Shown: one piece after another, positions 24,967 through 34,234 of the stretch | Numbering within the stretch: position 1 is the first letter of the stretch | Layout of the letters: each line of letters starts with the position of its first letter | NCBI GenBank assembly: GCA_964590315.1 | Contig: CAZPVS010000004.1 | Span: 1 to 64,000, forward strand | Length of the DNA stretch: 64,000 bases | Origin: JALRHH01 sp964590315 | Lineage (GTDB): Bacteria; Patescibacteriota; Saccharimonadia; Saccharimonadales; JALRHH01 | Reading direction: 5' to 3' | Translations under genes and position numbers: made by a program | Notes under the pieces: model-generated | Databases searched by the model: none | Told to the model about the DNA's origin: nothing | Seen by the model: the letters and a program-made list of their open reading frames with translations, nothing else

Positions 24967-26005
24967 CCTGCGAGACCGGTTTAGCATGGAGCGCCCGGTA
25001 GTAGAAGTAAGCACCCTGCGGCAAGGCAACTCCCATATTCAAAATGCGATACATAATAGTAACCGGCAAACTAACACTTGCGGGTACACCGGCTGCAACG
25101 AGTACACCAGTCATCAACGCTTCGTAGATACCAATACCGCCAGGCAAAACTGATACGATACCCGCAAAGTTAGCAATGGCATAGGCAATAATAATTGCAC
25201 CTGGATTAACGAGCTGACCAAACGCCAAATAGACCGCATAGATTGATGCAATCTCAAAAAAACTGAACATCAATGCATACATGAGCGGCCGTTTCAGCTG
25301 GTACAGATTGCTCCGCAATTGTTGGTAATTTTCGTGCAGTTCAATAAAAGCATTCTGCGCCCGGCCAACATTAATTGTCTCAGGGTTGTTCGGACGGACA
25401 ATATGAATAAATCGATTAATGACCCGTGTTAGGAAAGTGAAGAACGCATTAATCCTCCCCTTGTGTCCAATAATATACGCCAGCAATGATGTCCCCACGA
25501 TCAAGAGTGTCATAAGTGATCCGGCAGCTAATATGGTCAGATTATTGACATCCCCATGCAGCGCTAGCAGGAATACGCCTAATACCAAGAGTATCTGGAA
25601 CGAGATGAAGATAAGAATAAATCGCATCATCTGGACCAATGTAGCTTTTGCGGTGGATATTTTCTCCTCTCGCAAGCGAATGGGCAGATAGGAGAAACCG
25701 CTGACACCGCCACTTGGAAAAACCGTATTAATAAAATTCAATTCAAGCGTCAAGCGATACATCGACTTCGTTCGGAACCGTTCGCCAAGTACACGGAATA
25801 TGCCCTGATACAATCGCCCCTGGCTGTAGTAACTCGCAACGTGAAGCGGAAGTAACATCAACAGTGCCCACGTATTGACCCGTCCGAGATTACGGAACGT
25901 TTCAAATATCTGTTCACGCAAGACATACGCGAGCCCTAATAACGCGAGAATCGTTATCCAAGTGAATATCATACGGGTATGCCCGCGTTTCTGATGTTCG
26001 GTCAT
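24959..26005 (-). CDS. UPF0104/AglD-like multi-pass membrane protein
   Basis: 348-residue protein with about eight membrane helices, of the lysylphosphatidylglycerol synthase transmembrane family (UPF0104, related to MprF N-domain and AglD). The diagnostic loop NFINTVFPSGGVSGFSYLPIRLR and the late helix FAGIVSVLPGGIGIYEALMTGVLVAAGV are clear. Such proteins move or help modify lipids or glycolipids; substrate unknown. It lacks the MprF C-terminal aminoacyl-transfer domain. A GATAAT box 8 nt before the ATG suggests a leaderless start, back to back with the divergent methylase gene. Confidence 0.85.
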   Translation of the reverse strand: MTEHQKRGHTRMIFTWITILALLGLAYVLREQIFETFRNLGRVNTWALLMLLPLHVASYYSQGRLYQGIFRVLGERFRTKSMYRLTLELNFINTVFPSGGVSGFSYLPIRLREEKISTAKATLVQMMRFILIFISFQILLVLGVFLLALHGDVNNLTILAAGSLMTLLIVGTSLLAYIIGHKGRINAFFTFLTRVINRFIHIVRPNNPETINVGRAQNAFIELHENYQQLRSNLYQLKRPLMYALMFSFFEIASIYAVYLAFGQLVNPGAIIIAYAIANFAGIVSVLPGGIGIYEALMTGVLVAAGVPASVSLPVTIMYRILNMGVALPQGAYFYYRALHAKPVSQDG

Positions 26006-26020
26006 TATGACTAATTATCT

Positions 26021-26026
26021 TATACT
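26021..26026 (+). promoter_or_regulatory. -10 box of a leaderless methylase mRNA
   Basis: TATACT, then AATACTA, then ATG 26034. No good -35 element is seen; the promoter overlaps the divergent one for the 26005 gene. Confidence 0.45.
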
Positions 26027-26033
26027 AATACTA

Positions 26034-27227
26034 ATGACGCAATCAATTCTTATTCTCGGCCGCCAGCCCGCCCTTGGTTTAGCAGAGGCGGAAAGTTTGT
26101 TTGGCGCGGACCGTATCGTACCGCTTGGCAATCACGCACTACACGTTGGCCTTCCAGCCTCATCCATTCCCTTCCACACGCTCGGTGGGTCTACGCGACT
26201 TGCACGTCCGTTAGCCCGTATCCCCTCTACGGAATGGGCGCCCATAGAAAAACATCTTGAGTCTGAGCTGCTGCAATATACTGCTGCGCTTCCCGAGGGG
26301 AAAATACGGCTCGGTATCAGCACATATGGGCTTACCGTACATGTGCGACGGCTTAATGCAACGGGACTGCAGCTTAAGAAAGTAATTAAAAACAGTGGTC
26401 GCTCAGTCCGCATCGTACCTAATAAAGAAGTCGAGCTTAATGCCGGCCAGGTACTACACAACCAGCTCACTGGTCCGACCGGCATCGAGCTGCTTCTCAT
26501 AAAAGATGGTGACCACACCGTTGTTGCCCAGACACTCGTTATTCAGGATATCGAGGCGTATGCTGCCCGTGATCAAGCGCGCCCCGCACGAGATGCTCGT
26601 GTCGGTATGCTCCCACCCAAGCTTGCCCAGATTATCCTCAACATGGCAATTGCTGCCTTACCACAGCCAAGCGATGAATATAACTATCGAATTCTTGATC
26701 CGTTCTGTGGTACGGGAGTTATCCTCCAGGAAGCAATGCTTATGCATTACCGTGTCTACGGCACCGACCTAGAGCCACGTATGATTGACTACAGCCAGCA
26801 GAATCTTGCATGGCTTGAGAGAGGGCTCCATATGCCGACACATCTATACCAACTCGCCGTTGGCGATGCGACAACCATCACCTGGAATCCCCCTGTTGAC
26901 ACCATCGCGTGTGAAACGTATTTAGGTCGTCCCTTCTCATCCGAACCGTCCTCTGATGTCCTGCGGGAAGTTATGCAGGATGCTGACACCATCCACCGCA
27001 AATTTCTCCGCAATGTTGCTTCCCAGACCAAGCCCGGCTTCCGTCTATGCATCGCCGTTCCGGCATGGTGCACGAAGAGTGGCTTTAAGCACCTGAAAAC
27101 CCTTGATTCTCTCGAGGAATTAGGCTATAATCGTATAAGTTTTGTCCACGTGGACACGCGGGATCTCATCTACCACCGTGAAAATCAGGTGGTTGGCCGC
27201 GAATTAGTAGTATTAACGAGAACGTAA
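26034..27227 (+). CDS. THUMP/Trm11-like RNA methylase with altered catalytic motif
   Basis: 397 residues from ATG 26034 (an ATG at 26007 would precede the -10 box). The N-terminal half resembles THUMP-type RNA binding. The C-terminal half is a UPF0020/Trm11-like methylase: RILDPFCGTGVILQEAMLM as motif I and VYGTDLEPRMIDYSQQNL as the acidic loop. Trm11 and related N2-guanine enzymes methylate tRNA position 10. The usual catalytic (N/D)PPY is replaced by DTIACETYLGRPF, so the chemistry may differ. It is followed 40 nt later by rpmA. Confidence 0.75.
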   Translation: MTQSILILGRQPALGLAEAESLFGADRIVPLGNHALHVGLPASSIPFHTLGGSTRLARPLARIPSTEWAPIEKHLESELLQYTAALPEGKIRLGISTYGLTVHVRRLNATGLQLKKVIKNSGRSVRIVPNKEVELNAGQVLHNQLTGPTGIELLLIKDGDHTVVAQTLVIQDIEAYAARDQARPARDARVGMLPPKLAQIILNMAIAALPQPSDEYNYRILDPFCGTGVILQEAMLMHYRVYGTDLEPRMIDYSQQNLAWLERGLHMPTHLYQLAVGDATTITWNPPVDTIACETYLGRPFSSEPSSDVLREVMQDADTIHRKFLRNVASQTKPGFRLCIAVPAWCTKSGFKHLKTLDSLEELGYNRISFVHVDTRDLIYHRENQVVGRELVVLTRT

Positions 27228-27267
27228 ATTAACAATTTTCATTGCAGAGTGAAAATTAGGAGCAATT

Positions 27268-27540
27268 ATGTCAAAAGTTAAAGCAGGTGGTTCAAGTAAA
27301 AACGTCCACGACAGTCCGGGACAGCGACTTGGCGTCAAAGTTTTTGGTGGCCAAAAAGTAAACGCTGGTCAAGTTATCGTTCGGCAAACAGGCCTCACGA
27401 AGCGGGCTGGTACTGGCGCCTTTGTCAGCCGCAACTACACTATCCACGCGGCCAAAGATGGCATCGTGAAGTATGCGAGCCGTCGCGTCCGTCTCTTCAC
27501 CGGTAAAACCGTACAACGAACAGAAGTCACCGTCGAATAA
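27268..27540 (+). CDS. rpmA: 50S ribosomal protein bL27
   Basis: 90-residue ribosomal protein near the peptidyl-transferase centre. The N-terminal SKVKAGGSSKNVHDSPGQRLGVKVFGGQ block and RQTGLTKRAGTGAFVSRNYTIHA are diagnostic. AGGAGCAATT precedes the ATG. rplU (bL21), the usual neighbour, is not here. A terminator follows at once. Confidence 0.96.
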   Translation: MSKVKAGGSSKNVHDSPGQRLGVKVFGGQKVNAGQVIVRQTGLTKRAGTGAFVSRNYTIHAAKDGIVKYASRRVRLFTGKTVQRTEVTVE

Positions 27541-27560
27541 TCGTTAGCACGGTTATACAT

Positions 27561-27590
27561 AAAACCGCCCTTGTAGGCGGTTTTATTATT
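27561..27590. terminator. Bidirectional terminator between rpmA and the zincin gene
   Basis: AAAACCGCC, 6-nt loop, GGCGGTTTT with a T-rich tail on the plus strand and TTTT at the stem end on the minus strand. Convergent genes end on each side. Confidence 0.9.
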
Positions 27591-28839
27591 TTTGTCGCAT
27601 GATATCGTAAGTAATATGTGGCATAATGCTAATCTTCTGTCTTAAGTGCGAGCCAAGCTTACCGTGCTTCTCGACTTCTGCAACACTCACTTCCATACAG
27701 CGCAGATAAGCTGGTCCGGCATTACCCGCATGTCGATCCGCAAAAAGCTCAGCGATTGCCCGCTTACGACCATCATCTAAACGCTCATTCCAGTGACCTC
27801 CACTGAATATGGCCGCTGCTGATTCGGCGACGTCCTCGCGAGCGTTAACTCGTCCGTAATGTGACGGATTCAGAATATCACCAGTAAATTCCGAACCTTT
27901 GTTTATTAAGAAACCGAATTCACTACGCTCAAGTTTCCAGCCAAACTTCTCGCTTGGAAGTTCTTTTTTCGTACCAATCAGCCGGTTTTCGACGACGTGT
28001 GTTAATTCATGAAACAATGTAACCTCGATATCATTACCACTCACCACCCCATCAGGTTTACTCAGCCCGTCTTCTGGCGACTCAGCATGCAGAAGTAATT
28101 CCTCATTGAGACTAATTGCGCCTCCGCCGGTGGCCGAAGCATTGGCATAGCCTGCACCAACCTCATCTGCGCCCACTGGTATATGCTTCCAGGCGGCTGC
28201 ATCTTTACTGAATATTCCGATTGCCTGTACATCTTCTGTGGACGCGCCACCCGTAAGATCATCCATTTCACGGAGGGCGTTCAGCATCTTGGATAATTGT
28301 CGACCTCCTAGGGTTGTATCAGTAAAATTGAAGATGCGGAAACTGCCGCCCCGCCCGTTATCCACCGTAAATATCTGGGATAACTTTGTCGCTGATTCAA
28401 GAAACGCATTTGGGAAATGGGCGTAGTCCCTATCAAGATAGGGTCGTACAGCATTGGTCACAGCTTCAGCAAGCGCATCGTGTCCCTTCTTGGAAATCAA
28501 TGCCTGTAACTCGGGCTCAGTGTTATCAGTGAGCTCAATCTGCCAACGATCTTTATACGAATCGGCCAATCCAATGGAGGCCAGTTCCCTGTCACTTACT
28601 CGAACCCTCGCCCAGGCGTGCACGGTGCCATTTTGTTCGTCTATAGGCACCTCACCTGAGTCAATTTTAGCCGCAACTATGTCTGCAACTTCATCGTGGT
28701 TAACAAACGCCTCTTCAACAGGAAGTTGCGCTCGCCCACCGCCAGCAAGTTCTTCGACACTAAATCCCTGGGTCGCTTCACTTTCTGGTAGTCGCCGGCT
28801 GTGCTCTGTATATCCTTGTGAGTGAAAATGTTCTGACAT
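27586..28839 (-). CDS. Zincin-like (HExxH) metallopeptidase-like protein
   Basis: 417 residues, no signal peptide or membrane helix. The middle has VTLFHELTHVVENR (HExxH) and, about 60 residues later, NAREDVAESAAAIFSGG, whose glutamates could supply the third zinc ligand as in gluzincins. The N-terminal 130 residues are acidic and unrecognised. Such standalone zincins occur as toxins or effectors; substrate unknown. Its promoter (TTGACA at 28888) is nearly identical to that of the next gene upstream. Confidence 0.7.
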   Translation of the reverse strand: MSEHFHSQGYTEHSRRLPESEATQGFSVEELAGGGRAQLPVEEAFVNHDEVADIVAAKIDSGEVPIDEQNGTVHAWARVRVSDRELASIGLADSYKDRWQIELTDNTEPELQALISKKGHDALAEAVTNAVRPYLDRDYAHFPNAFLESATKLSQIFTVDNGRGGSFRIFNFTDTTLGGRQLSKMLNALREMDDLTGGASTEDVQAIGIFSKDAAAWKHIPVGADEVGAGYANASATGGGAISLNEELLLHAESPEDGLSKPDGVVSGNDIEVTLFHELTHVVENRLIGTKKELPSEKFGWKLERSEFGFLINKGSEFTGDILNPSHYGRVNAREDVAESAAAIFSGGHWNERLDDGRKRAIAELFADRHAGNAGPAYLRCMEVSVAEVEKHGKLGSHLRQKISIMPHITYDIMRQK

Positions 28840-28864
28840 GTTTGTTTTTGCTTTCTGCTATATA

Positions 28865-28893
28865 TTATTAGCATAAGCATGACCGTTTGTCAA
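28865..28893 (-). promoter_or_regulatory. Promoter of the zincin gene (GCTTATGC type)
   Basis: TTGACA (28888-28893), 17-bp spacer ending in GCTTATGC (28871-28878), TAATAA (28865-28870). The first 25 bp match the promoter at 30547-30575 except for one base. Confidence 0.7.
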
Positions 28894-29011
28894 TAGTGTG
28901 TTTATTATCGCTTTTCTTGTAGGGTCTTTGTGTCGGGATATCAGACGAAGTAAATCTTATCTGGTTCCCGTACGCATTCATTTAGCCACTACTTCTCCTT
29001 ACCTCGTGCTA

Positions 29012-30523
29012 TCAACTTTCTAATTCAATAATAAAATCATCGAGCGACCTTCCGCTGATGTCATTAATGCCAAGTATTTGCAGCTTTGCGATGATTCGTT
29101 GCCTCAGGGGAAGATTCATCCCAGCCGTCAAATATACCACTCTCTGCTCGGGGAGGCCATAGCTTGTCAATAGATCGCGAGAATTCTTCTCGTCACCCCA
29201 CAGCTCCTTCAGCCTACTTGCCATCTCAGAAACGGCATTGCCCTTGTACCTAACATGCTCTGGCACAAATGGCATAAACTCAATCTCCCATCTGTAATCA
29301 TAGAAAGAGGATTCACCCCCATCAACGATTTGCAATGCCTCGCAATCAGTAAGGCTTAGCCCTCCTTCAAAACATAACTCGTGCACACCTCCAAGTTGAC
29401 TGAATTCATCAGGCTGAAGACGTTCGGAGTAATCCGTAACAACATTTCGTCGAGGGCGTTCTATGGCGCGATCTACGACTCGTTGAGTACCTCGAAGCTG
29501 CATCGAGCCATAGGCATCCTCGTTGTATGCGCGCACATCTATTCTATCAAGTACCTCTGGACAGAATGAGAACGAGATACCCGACGGCCGCGTTGAAGCA
29601 TATGTAAACACAACGTCACCTCCGCCCGTCATCATGTCAGTATGTGATGAACGGCCACCTTTGTGATAACCCCGTTCCAAGCGTGCTAATGTCGAGTCGA
29701 TTGAGCCATCAGAAATAATATTTATGGCATTCTCGAGCCGAGCTACTTGATGAAAAGGACGGATAACTTCACCTGTATATCTCGATGTATATTGTTCGTG
29801 CTGGCCAGGAGAAATGAGGCTGATACGTCCTTTTGCGCTCGGATGAATCTCGAGCTTTACTGCTGCTTGTTGCTGTTCAATGGTAAGTGGGCCTTCTGGT
29901 AACTTATGAAAGTTTCTGTAAGCATCAATTTTCCAGCCAATCATTGATTGTTCAACAAGAGATTCATCCCACAAGCCTTGACCAGTCAGCTTTGTTAGTA
30001 CCGTATCCAGTTGGTTCGCACTAGTCTGCTGATCCAGACCTTCTGGTAAGCTAAACGTTACAAGCCCATCTAGTGTTTCTGCGTACTCACTATATATGAA
30101 GGAGACCGGCATGCCATCAATATCTCTCGTTATTGCACGGTAGTCAGAGTATGGAAGTGTCCCCTGCCCGACCGACTCAAAAGTAAATTTTAATGCAGAC
30201 TCAAGGTCTGCATTAGTTGCCTCAAAGTTATCGGCCCAGTTATGTAGTTTCATGTAAACAGAGATCGGTGCACCGTCATGTGATGCTCGAACAAGTCTCA
30301 CCTGCCTATCCACTACCTGCTCATTTGTGGTCAGGACAGTTGCCATGGGATATAGAGACTCGATACCAACTGGCTGTGTGTCGAGCTCGCATAGGGCCAA
30401 TCCAATGATCTCATTAGATTGAATGCTATGTACTAGTTCCTGATCGTTGCGGTACACCATTTCAGAAGCTTGTTCATGTCCGTAATCTGATTGAGATATA
30501 TGGTTGATTAATACTTCGGTCAT
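29012..30523 (-). CDS. Uncharacterised protein, possible ADP-ribosyltransferase-like fold
   Basis: 503-residue soluble protein with no signal peptide. The N-terminal half is unrecognised. From about residue 255 the order FHQVARLENAINIISDGSID, GGRSSHTDMMTGGGDVVFTY and HELCFEGGLSLTDCEALQI resembles the H ... G.[IL] ... [EQ]hEl.f...i.l..ie layout of ART-like toxins and 2'-phosphotransferases. This is pattern-level inference; a fold comparison would decide. A Shine-Dalgarno is not obvious; the leader is about 20 nt. It pairs with the zincin gene through near-identical promoters. Confidence 0.5.
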   Translation of the reverse strand: MTEVLINHISQSDYGHEQASEMVYRNDQELVHSIQSNEIIGLALCELDTQPVGIESLYPMATVLTTNEQVVDRQVRLVRASHDGAPISVYMKLHNWADNFEATNADLESALKFTFESVGQGTLPYSDYRAITRDIDGMPVSFIYSEYAETLDGLVTFSLPEGLDQQTSANQLDTVLTKLTGQGLWDESLVEQSMIGWKIDAYRNFHKLPEGPLTIEQQQAAVKLEIHPSAKGRISLISPGQHEQYTSRYTGEVIRPFHQVARLENAINIISDGSIDSTLARLERGYHKGGRSSHTDMMTGGGDVVFTYASTRPSGISFSFCPEVLDRIDVRAYNEDAYGSMQLRGTQRVVDRAIERPRRNVVTDYSERLQPDEFSQLGGVHELCFEGGLSLTDCEALQIVDGGESSFYDYRWEIEFMPFVPEHVRYKGNAVSEMASRLKELWGDEKNSRDLLTSYGLPEQRVVYLTAGMNLPLRQRIIAKLQILGINDISGRSLDDFIIELES

Positions 30524-30546
30524 AGATGTTGCTATTTACTAGTATA

Positions 30547-30575
30547 TTAATAGCATAAGCATGACTGTTTGTCAA
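30547..30575 (-). promoter_or_regulatory. Promoter of the ART-like gene (GCTTATGC type)
   Basis: TTGACA (30570-30575), 17-bp spacer ending in GCTTATGC (30553-30560), TATTAA (30547-30552). Confidence 0.7.
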
Positions 30576-30597
30576 TTTAGGGTTATCGCTGAACACT

Positions 30598-30626
30598 AAA
30601 AAAGCCCTCCATAAGTGAGAGCTTTT
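30598..30626 (-). terminator. Terminator of the receiver gene
   Basis: Minus strand: AAAAGCTCTC, 7-nt loop, GAGGGCTTTTTT, with one G-U pair in the stem. Confidence 0.8.
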
Positions 30627-30646
30627 GATGCTTACCGAGGCGATTG

Positions 30647-31057
30647 TTATGCGAGGCCGAGATGAGCCTTAATACGGTCAACGACGTCAGCAATGACAAC
30701 TTGTGATTTGACGAGATAATCATCCACGCCGAGACTTTCGGCACGTTCTTTGTCAGAGTCTTGGCTCAGCGCTGTCAACATAATAACTTTGACATTAGTT
30801 GTTTCTGGTGTGTTCCGCAAAATATCCAGGACATCGAAACCGCTTACTTTGGGCATCATGACATCCAGTAGTAGTAGGTCGGGCTTAAACTCTAGTGCTG
30901 CTGCGAGCGCGTCCTCCCCATTAGGAACCCGGCGTAATTCAAAACCTTCTGCCTGTAATCGGGTTTGATACACACTCGCAAGTGCATCATCGTCTTCAAC
31001 CAGTAATATCTTCTTTGCGTAGCCTTGTGGTATTTGTTGGTCTTCCATACTGTTCAT
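30647..31057 (-). CDS. Stand-alone response regulator receiver
   Basis: About 136 residues; a single receiver domain with all active residues: acidic triplet in ILLVEDDDAL, phosphoacceptor D in LLLLDVMMPKVSGF, T in VIMLTAL, and the K of YLVKSQ. No output domain, so it acts by protein contact like CheY or DivK. The start is uncertain: ATG 31057, 31048 or the upstream 31084 frame. It ends at a terminator. It contrasts with the degenerate receiver at 21147. Confidence 0.9.
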   Translation of the reverse strand: MNSMEDQQIPQGYAKKILLVEDDDALASVYQTRLQAEGFELRRVPNGEDALAAALEFKPDLLLLDVMMPKVSGFDVLDILRNTPETTNVKVIMLTALSQDSDKERAESLGVDDYLVKSQVVIADVVDRIKAHLGLA

Positions 31058-31150
31058 GCTACCGCATTGAGGCCCATCGGGCAATAGATGATTGAGCTAC
31101 TGAATGAATATTAGTTCCTACACTAAGGAGTGTTTTGAGATATTGCCCGA

Positions 31151-32770
31151 TTATTTAAGTGCTTCGATGAAGTTCTTAAAGAGGGGGTGCGGGTGGTTAG
31201 GCCGTGACAAAAATTCCGGGTGTGCCTGCGTTGCAATAAAATATGGGTGGTCGACAGCCTCTATCATTTCAACCAAGTGACCATCAGGGCTCGTCCCCGT
31301 TGCCTTGATACCCCACGACTCGTACTGATCACGATACGCGTTATTGCACTCATACCGGTGCCGATGGCGCTCAACAATTTTCGTCGTGCCGTAGACCCTT
31401 TCCGCGAGACTTCCCGACTCAATATGACAGGCATAATTACCCAAACGCATAGTACCGCCAGTGTTTTCCTTACCTTTTTGATCGGCCATAGTGCTGATCA
31501 GCAGGTGCTTGCTCTCAGGATTAAGCTCCTCACTCGTTGCCTCTTGGAGACCGCTGTTACGCGCTGCCGCAACAACAGCCATCTGCAACCCGAGGCACAA
31601 GCCGAGATACGGAACCTTATGCTTAAGAGCATATTGTGCAGTATGAATTTTACCCTCCAGTGCACGCTGACCAAAGCCGCCAGGAACAACGACGCCGTCA
31701 CAATCTGCTATCGCAGTAGCAACATCTGCCTGAGCCGTATCAAGCGACTCCGCATCAACCCATTTAATAGTCAAGTCAACATCTGCAGACCAGGCCGCCG
31801 CACGGAGCGCTTCGGTGACTGACATATACGTATCTTTGTTGTCCATGTATTTGGCGATGATACCCACGGTTACCTTTTTAGATGGTTTGCTGAGTGCCTG
31901 CTCTACCATATGCCGCCATTCATCAAGTTGCGGTATGGCCGTACTCTCAATTACAAGCTTGTCAGAAATAACTTTGCCGATGCCGGAATCTTCGAGCGTC
32001 AACGGAACCTGGTAGATTGTCGGCGCATTCGGCAGCAAAGCAATAGCCTCAACGGGTACGCCAGAGAATAAGCTCAGTTTATTGACAACACCATGTGGCG
32101 CATCGGATTCGCTCCGTACCACGAGAATATCGGGTACGATACCCAATCCACGTAAATCTCGCACCGCGTTCTGTGCAGGCTTTGTCTTGAACTCATGACT
32201 GGCGCCGAGATACGGCATGTAGACCACATGTACAAATATGCAGTTTTCACGACCGACCCGAAACGCCAGTTCTCGAATCGCCTCTAAGAAACTTAGTCCT
32301 TCGTAATCACCGACGGTACCACCGATTTCAACAATATGCACATCAGCCCCCGCGCTCGCGGCGATAATTTCTTCCTGCATCGCTTCAGTGACATGCGGTA
32401 TAAACTGCACGGTCTTGCCAAGATACTTACCGCTGCGCTCGTCTTGTATCACCTTCAACATGACACGGCCGCTCATAAGGCTGCTGGACTGTGTAAGCTC
32501 CTTGTCAATAAATCGTTCGTAATGTCCAAGGTCAAGATCGGTCTCTGCACCATCTTTGGTTACGAAACATTCACCATGCTCTGCCGGGTTGAGTGTCCCT
32601 GCATCAACATTTAGGTAAGGGTCACATTTCTGGATATTAACAGTGACGCCGCGAGCTTTTAAGAGATTGCCGATGGAGGCGGCCGTGATACCCTTTCCGA
32701 GTCCGGAAAGCACACCACCTGTTACAAACACATACTTAGTTGGCTTTGCCACGCGTCCCCAATCCTCCAT
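31151..32770 (-). CDS. pyrG: CTP synthase
   Basis: Makes CTP from UTP, ATP and glutamine in the cytosol. 539 residues, full length. The synthetase domain starts YVFVTGGVLSGLGKGITAASIGNLLKARG; the class I glutamine amidotransferase has the nucleophile in VPYLGLCLGLQMAVVAAARN and the His/Glu pair in AQAHPEFLSRP. ATG 32770 has GGAGAAG 7 nt upstream; a GTG six codons on (MAKPTKYVF) is an alternative. It is one of few nucleotide-synthesis genes in the window. Confidence 0.97.
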   Translation of the reverse strand: MEDWGRVAKPTKYVFVTGGVLSGLGKGITAASIGNLLKARGVTVNIQKCDPYLNVDAGTLNPAEHGECFVTKDGAETDLDLGHYERFIDKELTQSSSLMSGRVMLKVIQDERSGKYLGKTVQFIPHVTEAMQEEIIAASAGADVHIVEIGGTVGDYEGLSFLEAIRELAFRVGRENCIFVHVVYMPYLGASHEFKTKPAQNAVRDLRGLGIVPDILVVRSESDAPHGVVNKLSLFSGVPVEAIALLPNAPTIYQVPLTLEDSGIGKVISDKLVIESTAIPQLDEWRHMVEQALSKPSKKVTVGIIAKYMDNKDTYMSVTEALRAAAWSADVDLTIKWVDAESLDTAQADVATAIADCDGVVVPGGFGQRALEGKIHTAQYALKHKVPYLGLCLGLQMAVVAAARNSGLQEATSEELNPESKHLLISTMADQKGKENTGGTMRLGNYACHIESGSLAERVYGTTKIVERHRHRYECNNAYRDQYESWGIKATGTSPDGHLVEMIEAVDHPYFIATQAHPEFLSRPNHPHPLFKNFIEALK

Positions 32771-32941
32771 TAACGTACTTCTCCGGTAATACTACCATGG
32801 AATTACGATTTTCGTGAAGTATTTATAAAAAATTAAATGGCACTAATTATAAGCACGTACGCAGTCCACATGTATAGACACTACTCTTACCCGAACGATC
32901 CGCAGGCGCGTACGATTATGGTTATTGGTGCGACACGTTCT

Positions 32942-34159
32942 CTAGCGTTGCAAGTAATCGATGGCAGCTTGTCGTTGCGGGTCGCGATTATTCTTAAAGT
33001 CATCTTCAGTTCGTTCGACTTTTTGGTCAGGTGCAATACCAACTTTATTGATTCCTACTCCCGACGGGGTAAACCAATGAGCGCTAGTTACCTTCAGAAG
33101 ACTGCCGTCAGCAAGACGCTCAAGCGCCTGTACGCTCCCCTTGCCATAGGTCTTCGTACCAATGATAATCGCTGCTTTGTTGTCCTTGAGCGCCCCAGCA
33201 GTAATCTCACTGGCGGAGGCACTCCCCTCATCGACGAGCACGACGGTTTTTATACCTTTTAGTACTGGATTACCTGTGGCGTTGAAATTTTTAACCACGA
33301 CGTTGTCCCGCTTCTCCTGAAGCACAACTTGGGACTTGTCCAGCCATAAGCTCGAAACACTCACTGATGCGTCGAGCAATCCGCCCGGATCACCCCGAAG
33401 GTCAAGAATTACACCCTTAACACCCGCCTGCTTGAATCCAGTGGCTGCCTCTCGGGCCAGTTGTGCAGTATCAGGGCCGAAACGGCTGATAGTTAAGAGG
33501 CCGATGTTACCTTCAATTATTTCTGACTTAACACTTGGGATCGTAATCTGAGCCCGTGTAATTTCAAAGCGAAGTTCCTGCGTGTTAGCCCTAACCACCG
33601 TCAACTTAACCTTGGTGCCCTCTTCACCCCGAATTTTCTTGACCGCTTCACTAATTGATAAATTGGCGGTCGATTCGCCATCAATCTCAGCAATGACGTC
33701 TTTGGCTTTTAATCCGGCCTTTTCAGCGGGAAAACCGGCGATTGGCGAAATAATCTCAATGTTATTACTTTGATTCTTGCCGAGCTCTGCCCCAATGCCC
33801 GTAAATGAGCCGCTCAATTCCTCATCAAATTCTTTGGCTTCCGTTGCATTGAAATATTCAGTGTATGGATCGCCGGTGGCTTGGGCGAGCCCTTGCTTCA
33901 ACCCATCTAGGAGTGCCTTATGTTCAATGTCACCATCGTATGTGACACGCAATGTGTCATAGACTGCCTCTATGCTGCTGTAATCAAGGTTTGCAGGTAA
34001 CTCATTGGCAACTTGTCCGCTATTCGCTCCCACTGCGATACGTCCGTTACCAACGTTCACACCCAGCATGAAAACGAGCAGTCCTGCCAGTAGTCCGTAA
34101 AAAGCTCTTTTTACTGGAGCCTTTTGCGGCCGTTCTACTCGTTTAGCATGTGATGTCAC
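32942..34159 (-). CDS. ctpA: S41-family C-terminal processing peptidase
   Basis: Membrane-anchored protease with a PDZ domain that trims or degrades envelope proteins. A membrane helix lies at about 17-36 (FYGLLAGLLVFMLGVNVG); PDZ at about 110-195 (IGAELGKNQ ... AGLKAKDVIAEIDG); catalytic Ser and Lys in VDEGSASASEITAGAL and GTKTYGKGSVQ. GTG 34159 is chosen because AGGGAG lies 6 nt before it; an upstream TTG (34177) is in frame. It follows two CHAP hydrolases and may act on them. Confidence 0.93.
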   Translation of the reverse strand: MTSHAKRVERPQKAPVKRAFYGLLAGLLVFMLGVNVGNGRIAVGANSGQVANELPANLDYSSIEAVYDTLRVTYDGDIEHKALLDGLKQGLAQATGDPYTEYFNATEAKEFDEELSGSFTGIGAELGKNQSNNIEIISPIAGFPAEKAGLKAKDVIAEIDGESTANLSISEAVKKIRGEEGTKVKLTVVRANTQELRFEITRAQITIPSVKSEIIEGNIGLLTISRFGPDTAQLAREAATGFKQAGVKGVILDLRGDPGGLLDASVSVSSLWLDKSQVVLQEKRDNVVVKNFNATGNPVLKGIKTVVLVDEGSASASEITAGALKDNKAAIIIGTKTYGKGSVQALERLADGSLLKVTSAHWFTPSGVGINKVGIAPDQKVERTEDDFKNNRDPQRQAAIDYLQR

Positions 34160-34234
34160 TGGTAACTCCCTCTTCAAGAATATGCGTTTAACGTGATCAT
34201 TATACTATGTTATCGCTGAATGTTAGCGTAATAA

